Source: an uncultured Anaeromassilibacillus sp. (GTDB taxonomy: Bacteria > Bacillota > Clostridia > Oscillospirales > Acutalibacteraceae). Taken from it: DNA of 64,000 nt. Of this stretch, positions 58,110 to 64,000 are shown piece after piece; position 1 is the stretch's first letter, and each line of letters begins with the position of its first letter. The position numbers were made by a program, and so were the translations under genes. The stretch is taken from positions 1 to 64,000 of the forward strand of contig CAKNKY010000005.1 of assembly GCA_930987725.1 (NCBI GenBank). Direction: 5' to 3'. The notes under the pieces were generated by a model, which saw only the letters and a program-made list of their open reading frames with translations, ran no database searches and was not told where the DNA came from.

Positions 58110-59710
58110 AAAAGCAGCAAGTGTTTGCCCGCAGCTGCGGCGTGCTGATGCCTGTGTTCAGCCTGCCCTCCCCCTATGGGATCGGCACGTTCGGCCAGGC
58201 TGCCTACGACTGGGTGGACTTTCTGGCAAAGGCCGGGCAGCGCTACTGGCAGGTGCTCCCGCTCGGCCCCACGAGCTACGGCGACAGCCCTTACCAGAGC
58301 TTTTCCGCCTTCGCCGGGAATCCCTACTTCATTGACCTTGACAAGCTGCGGGAGGAAGGGCTGCTCACACAGGAGGAGCTCGACAGCGTTGCCTGGCAGG
58401 AAACGGAGACCGACATCGACTATGCGCTGCTGTACCGCCGCCGTTTCCCCGTGCTGCGCAAGGCCTGCGCGCGCAGCGCGCACGAGGGCAGCGAATCCTT
58501 CACGTCCTTCTGCGCGGAAAACGCGGCATGGCTGGAACCATATGCGCAGTTCATGGCGCTCAAGGAAGCCTTCGGCGGCGTGAGCTGGCTGGAATGGCCG
58601 GAGCCGCTGCGCCGCCGGGAACCGGAAGCGCTGCAGGAGGCGCTGGCCCCGTTGGCGGATGCCGTCGCCTTCTGGAAGTTCTGCCAGTTCAAATTCTTTG
58701 AGCAGTGGGAACAGCTGCGCGATTACGCACATGAAAAAGGGATCGGCATCATCGGGGATATCCCGATCTATGCGGCGATAGACAGCGCGGACGCCTGGGC
58801 GGAACCCGAGGTTTTTTACCTGGACGACGATAACAGGCCGATTGATGTGGCAGGCTGCCCGCCGGACGCGTTTTCCGCCACGGGCCAACTCTGGGGCAAT
58901 CCGCTCTACCGCTGGGAATATCAGGAAAAAACAGGCTTTGACTGGTGGAAACGCCGCCTGGCTGCGACGTCCCGCCTCTATGACATTGTGCGGATCGATC
59001 ACTTCCGCGGCCTGGCGGAATACTATGCGATTCCCGCCGGCGACAAGACGGCCGAACACGGCGAATGGCGGCCCGGTCCCGGCCTGGCCTTCTTCGAGGC
59101 GGTGCAGGAAAGCCTTGGCGGCGCAAAATGGATTCTGGAGGACCTGGGCTTCCTCACGCCCGATGTGCACCGCCTGCGCAAGCGTGTGGGCGCGCCCGGC
59201 ATGAAGGTGCTGCAGTTCGCGTTCGATTCCCGCGAGGAAAGCGATTACCTTCCGCACAACTATGACGCCAACTGCGTCGTCTACACCGGCACGCACGACA
59301 ACGACACCATGATCGGCTGGATGAAGACGGCCGCCCGGCCGGACGTTTCGTTTTCCAAGCGGTATCTCGGCATGCGCCGCGGGGCGCGGCCGAATTGGGA
59401 ATACATCCGTGCGGCATACATGAGCGTGGCGGCGCTGGCCGTCATCCCGCTGCAGGATTTTCTCGGCCTGGGAAGCGAGGCCAGGATCAACACGCCGTCC
59501 ACGCTGGGGCAAAACTGGCGGTGGCGCCTCTCCCCCGGCCTCTGCACGCCGGAGCTGGCCGCAGAAATCCGCGCCTTTGCCGCCCTCTATGGCCGCGCGG
59601 AACGGGAGATCCCCGCGGAAAAGAAGCGCGCACGGCCGAAAAAAGGCGCCGGGACAAAAGCTGCGGCGCCTGAACCCACTGAAAAAATGACAGGAGGTCC
59701 TGATGCATGA
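58106..59710 (+). CDS. malQ: 4-alpha-glucanotransferase
   Basis: GVLMPVFSLPSPYGIGTFGQAAYDWVDFLAKAGQRYWQVLPLGPTSYGDSPYQSFSAFAGNPYFIDL; IVRIDHFRG; TGTHDNDT. Confidence 0.98.
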   Translation: MKKQQVFARSCGVLMPVFSLPSPYGIGTFGQAAYDWVDFLAKAGQRYWQVLPLGPTSYGDSPYQSFSAFAGNPYFIDLDKLREEGLLTQEELDSVAWQETETDIDYALLYRRRFPVLRKACARSAHEGSESFTSFCAENAAWLEPYAQFMALKEAFGGVSWLEWPEPLRRREPEALQEALAPLADAVAFWKFCQFKFFEQWEQLRDYAHEKGIGIIGDIPIYAAIDSADAWAEPEVFYLDDDNRPIDVAGCPPDAFSATGQLWGNPLYRWEYQEKTGFDWWKRRLAATSRLYDIVRIDHFRGLAEYYAIPAGDKTAEHGEWRPGPGLAFFEAVQESLGGAKWILEDLGFLTPDVHRLRKRVGAPGMKVLQFAFDSREESDYLPHNYDANCVVYTGTHDNDTMIGWMKTAARPDVSFSKRYLGMRRGARPNWEYIRAAYMSVAALAVIPLQDFLGLGSEARINTPSTLGQNWRWRLSPGLCTPELAAEIRAFAALYGRAEREIPAEKKRARPKKGAGTKAAAPEPTEKMTGGPDA

Positions 59711-62049
59711 GCCGTTTCACCGAATCGATCACCCGCCGGCTGCAGGAGGCCGGCATTTCCGACGCCGGGAGCGCTTCCGCCAAACAGTGGTATGAGGCCG
59801 TTTCCCTGGCAGCCATGGAGGAGCTGCGCGGCCGCTGGCAGGAAAAGCCCGGACAAAAGCGGGCCTGCTATCTCTCCGCCGAGTTTCTCATGGGACGGCT
59901 TATCAACAACAACCTGATGAGCCTTGGCCTGCTCGACGAGTGCCAGGCCTATATGAAACAGCACGGTGCGGATCTCTCGCTGTTCGAGGAGGTGGAGGAC
60001 GATGCGCTGGGCAACGGCGGCCTGGGCCGCCTGGCCGCCTGCTTCCTCGATTCAGCGGCAACGCACGGCCTGCCGCTGGACGGCTTCGGTCTGCGCTACC
60101 GCTATGGCCTGTTCAAGCAGCGCTTTGACCACGGCTTCCAGCGCGAACTGCCGGACGACTGGACGCGCTTCGGCGACCCGTGGAGCGTGCGGCGGGAGGA
60201 GGAAACCGTCCTTGTCTCGTTTGCGGATCAGCAGGTGCGCGCCGTGCCATATGACATGCCGGTCATCGGCTACGGCGGGACGTGTGTGAACACGCTGCGG
60301 CTCTGGCAGGCGGAACCTGTGTGCGGCTTCGACCTGGACGCGTTCAACCGCCAGGAATACGAAAAATCGGTGCGGGAACGCGAGGAGGCGGAGCGGCTGA
60401 CGGCTGTGCTTTACCCGAACGACGACACGGACGAGGGCAAGCGGCTGCGCCTCAAGCAGCAATACCTGTTTTCCTCCGCCACGATGCAGACGATCCTGTG
60501 CCGCTACCGATCACGCCACGGAAATGATTTTTCGAAGTTTGCACAGGAATACGCCGTGCAGCTCAACGACACGCATCCCGTGGTGTCGATCCCGGAGTTC
60601 CTGCGGCTGCTGTGCGGGGAATACGGCGTATCCTTTGAGGAAGCCTTCGCCATTGCGCGCGACACGTTCGCCTACACCAACCACACCATCATGGCGGAAG
60701 CACTGGAAAAGTGGGATGTCCGCCTCTTCGTCTCCGTTCTGCCGGAGGTCTACCCCTATGTGATTATGCTGCAGAACCATCTGCGCCGCGATCTGGACGC
60801 CCGCAGCATCCGTGGGGAGGACCAGAAGCTGTACCGCATTGTGGACGACGGGCGCATCCACATGGCACGGCTCGCGATCTACGACACGCACTCCACGAAC
60901 GGTGTGGCGAAAATCCACACGGAGATCCTGAAAAAAGACGCCCTGCCGGAGTGGGCAGCCCTCTATCCTGAACGGTTCAACAACAAGACGAACGGCATTA
61001 CGCAGCGGCGCTGGCTGGCGCTGTGCAACCGCGAGCTCGCCGCCTTCGCCACCGATCGCGTCGGCAGCGGCTGGCTCACGGATCTGACACAGCTCAAGGG
61101 CCTGGAACGCTACGCAGACGATGTCCAGTCCCTGCGTCAGCTGCAGGCCATCAAACAGGAAAAGAAAAACCAGCTCGCCGATTATGTATACCGCCACGAT
61201 CGTTTCGGCCTGCACACCAGCTTCCTGTTCGACATCCAGGTCAAGCGCCTGCATGAATACAAGCGGCAGCTTCTCAACGCTTTCTCTATCCTGGATATCT
61301 ATTTCAGCCTGAAAGAGGGCAAGCTGACGGATTTCCGGCCCACGGCCTTCCTCTTTGGGGCAAAAGCCGCCCCCGGCTATTACAGAGCCAAGGCAATCAT
61401 CAAATTCATCAACGAGGTGGCGAACCTCGTGAACTACGACAGCGACGTGAACCGGAAGATGCAGGTGCTGTTTGTCCAGGATTACAACGTCTCCTATGCG
61501 GAGAAGCTGATCCCTGCGGCGGACATTTCGGAGCAGATCTCCACGGCCGGCACAGAGGCCAGCGGCACGAGCAACATGAAGTTCATGCTCAACGGCGCCG
61601 TGACGCTCGGCACGCTCGACGGCGCAAACATTGAGATTGTGGATCGCGCCGGACGCGAAAACAACTATATTTTCGGCGCAACGGTGGAAGAGATCAACGA
61701 AAAGAAGGCGAGCTACAACCCGCGTGAGCTCTATGAAAAGGAGCCGCGCATCCGCCGCGCGGTGAATATGCTGATCAACGGCACGCTGAGCGACGGCGGC
61801 ACCGGCATGTTCCGGGAGCTGTATGACGCGCTGCTCAAGGGCGCAAGCTGGCATCAGCCGGACCACTACTTCCTGCTGCTCGACTTCCTTCCCTACTGCG
61901 AGGCAAGGCTGCGTGCCAACAGGGACTCCGCAAACGCCGATGATTTTGCGCGCAAATGCTTGATGAACATTGCCAACGCCGGTGAATTTTCGAGCGACCG
62001 CACCATTGCGCAGTATGCACAGGAGATCTGGCACATCAGCGCCCGCTGA
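59707..62049 (+). CDS. glgP: Glycogen/maltodextrin phosphorylase
   Basis: YLSAEFLMGRLINNNL, DALGNGGLGRLAACFLDSAAT, VKRLHEYKRQLLNAF, EASGTSNMKFMLNGAVTLGTLDGANIEI. Confidence 0.98.
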   Translation: MSRFTESITRRLQEAGISDAGSASAKQWYEAVSLAAMEELRGRWQEKPGQKRACYLSAEFLMGRLINNNLMSLGLLDECQAYMKQHGADLSLFEEVEDDALGNGGLGRLAACFLDSAATHGLPLDGFGLRYRYGLFKQRFDHGFQRELPDDWTRFGDPWSVRREEETVLVSFADQQVRAVPYDMPVIGYGGTCVNTLRLWQAEPVCGFDLDAFNRQEYEKSVREREEAERLTAVLYPNDDTDEGKRLRLKQQYLFSSATMQTILCRYRSRHGNDFSKFAQEYAVQLNDTHPVVSIPEFLRLLCGEYGVSFEEAFAIARDTFAYTNHTIMAEALEKWDVRLFVSVLPEVYPYVIMLQNHLRRDLDARSIRGEDQKLYRIVDDGRIHMARLAIYDTHSTNGVAKIHTEILKKDALPEWAALYPERFNNKTNGITQRRWLALCNRELAAFATDRVGSGWLTDLTQLKGLERYADDVQSLRQLQAIKQEKKNQLADYVYRHDRFGLHTSFLFDIQVKRLHEYKRQLLNAFSILDIYFSLKEGKLTDFRPTAFLFGAKAAPGYYRAKAIIKFINEVANLVNYDSDVNRKMQVLFVQDYNVSYAEKLIPAADISEQISTAGTEASGTSNMKFMLNGAVTLGTLDGANIEIVDRAGRENNYIFGATVEEINEKKASYNPRELYEKEPRIRRAVNMLINGTLSDGGTGMFRELYDALLKGASWHQPDHYFLLLDFLPYCEARLRANRDSANADDFARKCLMNIANAGEFSSDRTIAQYAQEIWHISAR

Positions 62050-62081
62050 CCCGCGCACCGCACACAGAAGGAGGAACATTT

Positions 62082-62684
62082 TTGAAGGAAAGAACCTGGG
62101 AAGAGCTGGAGCACGACTGCCTGCTCTGCGAGAAATGCCAGCTGAAGGAGGGCCGCACGCAGGTGGTGTTCGGTGTGGGAAACCGCCATGCCTCTGTGCT
62201 GTTCATCGGCGAAGGCCCCGGCGAGCAGGAGGATCTGCAGGGAAAGCCCTTTGTGGGCCGCAGCGGCCAATATCTTGACAAGCAGCTGGCCGCTGTCGGG
62301 TTGAGCCGCGAGAAGGACCTTTACATTGCGAATATTGTGAAATGCCGGCCGCCGCACAACCGCGATCCGCTGCCGGAGGAACAGGAGGCCTGCCTGCCGT
62401 GGCTGCGCGCGCAAACGGCGCTGATCCGGCCGAAGATCATTGTGTGCCTGGGGCGCATTGCCGCGATGAAGATCATCCGCCCCGACTTTAAGATCACGAA
62501 GGAACACGGGATCTTCTTTGAAAAGGGCGGCATCCTGATGATGGCCACGCTTCACCCCGCCGCGCTGCTGCGCAATCCTGCCGCAAAGCCGGGCGCGCTG
62601 GAGGATATGGTGAAGCTGCGCGCCAAGATGGAGGAACTGGGGCTGATTGAACCGGAAACGTTCCCGGACGAACCCTGTCCGTAA
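62082..62684 (+). CDS. Family 4 uracil-DNA glycosylase (Fe-S)
   Basis: CLLCEKCQLKEGRTQVVFGVGN, LFIGEGPGEQEDLQGKPFVGRSGQYLD, NIVKCRPPHNRDP; TTG start. Confidence 0.95.
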   Translation: MKERTWEELEHDCLLCEKCQLKEGRTQVVFGVGNRHASVLFIGEGPGEQEDLQGKPFVGRSGQYLDKQLAAVGLSREKDLYIANIVKCRPPHNRDPLPEEQEACLPWLRAQTALIRPKIIVCLGRIAAMKIIRPDFKITKEHGIFFEKGGILMMATLHPAALLRNPAAKPGALEDMVKLRAKMEELGLIEPETFPDEPCP

Positions 62685-62700
62685 GGTTTCAGAACAGCAC

Positions 62701-62743
62701 AAAAAATCCCGGAAAGCCGTGAAAAGCTTTCCGGGATTTTTGT
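62701..62743. terminator. Bidirectional rho-independent terminator
   Basis: AAAAAATCCCGGAAAGC cgtgaaaa GCTTTCCGGGATTTTTGTTTCTTTT between convergent genes. Confidence 0.9.
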
Positions 62744-62758
62744 TTCTTTTCCGTGTGA

Positions 62759-63064
62759 TTAGCCAAGACCAGCGGGGCAGGGCTTGCCCGCAACAGATGC
62801 GAGAGCTTCCTCCTTACTGGTAAACGGTATATTATTATTTATGCAGAAAGTTTTAATGCCGCCATCAGTAATATTAATGCCATAAGGAAGTCCGCCGTAT
62901 TGGGCGTTATAAAGCTTGCACTTCTGGCATTCCTGTTTATCTACTGAATAGCCGTCCACATTCAGGGGGCACACATTCATCGTAGTATCCCCCTGGCTGG
63001 AGGCGATGTTTTCCTTCATAGCCACCGGGAGCACACTGAAAGCCGGTGCAACAAATTTTTTCAT
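62759..63064 (-). CDS. Small Cys-containing protein of unknown function
   Basis: 101 aa MKKFVAPAFSVLPVAMKENIASSQ...MNVCPLNVDGYSVDKQECQKCKLYNAQYGGLPYG...TFCINN...KPCPAGLG; RBS AGAAGGTG before ATG at 63064; flanked by a terminator. Confidence 0.75.
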   Translation of the reverse strand: MKKFVAPAFSVLPVAMKENIASSQGDTTMNVCPLNVDGYSVDKQECQKCKLYNAQYGGLPYGINITDGGIKTFCINNNIPFTSKEEALASVAGKPCPAGLG

Positions 63065-63156
63065 CGAAAACACCTTCTTATCATTTTCTGTTACGCTGTA
63101 CAAAAACACTATAACAGATTTTCCTTTTTTTGTAAAGCCAGAATCTAAAAAAGCCT

Positions 63157-64000
63157 TTATTGGAGAGCCTCCAGAAACTGCCTGGCAAGCACATCATATT
63201 CATGGTGCTGCAGAATAAACGCATGGCCCCTCTCCCCCATGGCCCGCAGTTCCTGCGGATCGGTGGCAGCAAGGCGGCGCGCGGCATCGGCAATGGCATC
63301 GCTGTCCTCCGGCGGGATCGACACACCGCACTGTGCCTCTGCCACCATGTCGTTCCCGGCATCGATGGCAAACACCACAGGCTTGCCGGCCATCATATAG
63401 TCCATGAGCTTGTTCGGGCTCACGCCGAAGCGGAACAGCGGCTGGCGCTGCAATCCCACATAGAGGGCGTCGAACTGGTTCAGAAGCTCGGGCACCTGGT
63501 CGCGCTTCACGGCAGGCAGGAATTCCACGTTCTCCTCCACATGCAGATCCTTCACCTTCTGCATCAACCGGTCGCGCTCCGGCCCCTGGCCCACGGCGAT
63601 GAGCTTGATCTTTGTGCCGTGCAGTTTCTCCCCTGCCTCCACAAAGCTGTCAAGCGCATTGGCCACGCCGTGTGCACCCGTATACCCGATGAGGAACCAG
63701 CCGTCTTTGTGATAAGCGCCGAGTTTATCCCCGTAAACCGGCGGGTTGTGGAAGGGAGCTTCCCAATCCGCCTTGACAATGCCATTCGGCACGCAGATGA
63801 ATTTTTCCGGCTTCATGCCGTGCTCCACAAAATGCTCCTTGGAGCACGGCAGGAGCGAGACGATGCGATCGCTGTATTTACAGCAATCGTTTTCCGCCTT
63901 CTGCATCACACGGATGTAGGGGTGCTTTGGGCTCATGCCGCCCAGTTCAATCGGGCTCAGCGGCCACAGATCGTGCACCTCATACACCAGCTTCGCGCCG
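63157..64000 (-). CDS. Glycosyltransferase (GT4-like), 5' end beyond window
   Basis: VPNGIVKADW, FLIGYTGAHGVANALDSFVEAGEKL, VEFLPAVKRDQVPELLNQFDALYVGLQ, PNKLMDYMMAGKPVVFAIDAGNDMVAEAQCGVSIPPED; reading frame appears to stay open to the window edge. Confidence 0.9.
   Translation of the reverse strand, partial: GAKLVYEVHDLWPLSPIELGGMSPKHPYIRVMQKAENDCCKYSDRIVSLLPCSKEHFVEHGMKPEKFICVPNGIVKADWEAPFHNPPVYGDKLGAYHKDGWFLIGYTGAHGVANALDSFVEAGEKLHGTKIKLIAVGQGPERDRLMQKVKDLHVEENVEFLPAVKRDQVPELLNQFDALYVGLQRQPLFRFGVSPNKLMDYMMAGKPVVFAIDAGNDMVAEAQCGVSIPPEDSDAIADAARRLAATDPQELRAMGERGHAFILQHHEYDVLARQFLEALQ

Noticed and set aside
58013-59512. 499-aa minus-strand ORF
   Set aside because: Antisense to malQ; no domain signal.
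60511-62079. 522-aa minus-strand ORF
   Set aside because: Antisense to glgP, which carries diagnostic phosphorylase motifs.

Overview
GC-rich bacterial chromosome window with the look of a gut-type Clostridia/Oscillospiraceae genome (inferred from gene content: HemZ, CdaA/CdaR, DUF3343, CIRCE-groESL, short two-gene SufBC). It starts with two minus-strand tRNA-Ser genes, the first truncated. A two-component system and a YtrA-like GntR/ABC operon follow. A ~26 kb catabolic/accessory region (about 5.6-31.4 kb) holds two GH127/DUF1680-type enzymes, three related clan GH-A-like hydrolases, a GH3, two AraC regulators, a MATE transporter, a TetR-controlled heterodimeric ABC exporter, and uxuA with two Gfo/Idh/MocA oxidoreductases. 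No dedicated sugar importer is visible in it. After a degraded ribbon-helix-helix-like remnant comes a housekeeping block: groESL with a perfect CIRCE, rlmL-like, nagB, hemZ, relA/spoT, recJ, cdaA/cdaR, cysteine desulfurase/DUF3343, ispD/ispF, ADP-ribosylglycohydrolase, sufC/sufB-like, malQ, glgP and a family 4 UDG. An AT-rich small Cys-containing protein and a truncated glycosyltransferase end the window. No CRISPR array, rRNA or intact transposase was seen. The strongest items for follow-up are the GH127/GH-A/uxuA-MocA island, the tandem palindromic TetR operators, a promoter embedded in a perfect 16-bp palindrome, an ADP-ribosylglycohydrolase paired with an uncharacterised protein, a compact SufC-SufB pair, and the AT-rich small Cys protein.
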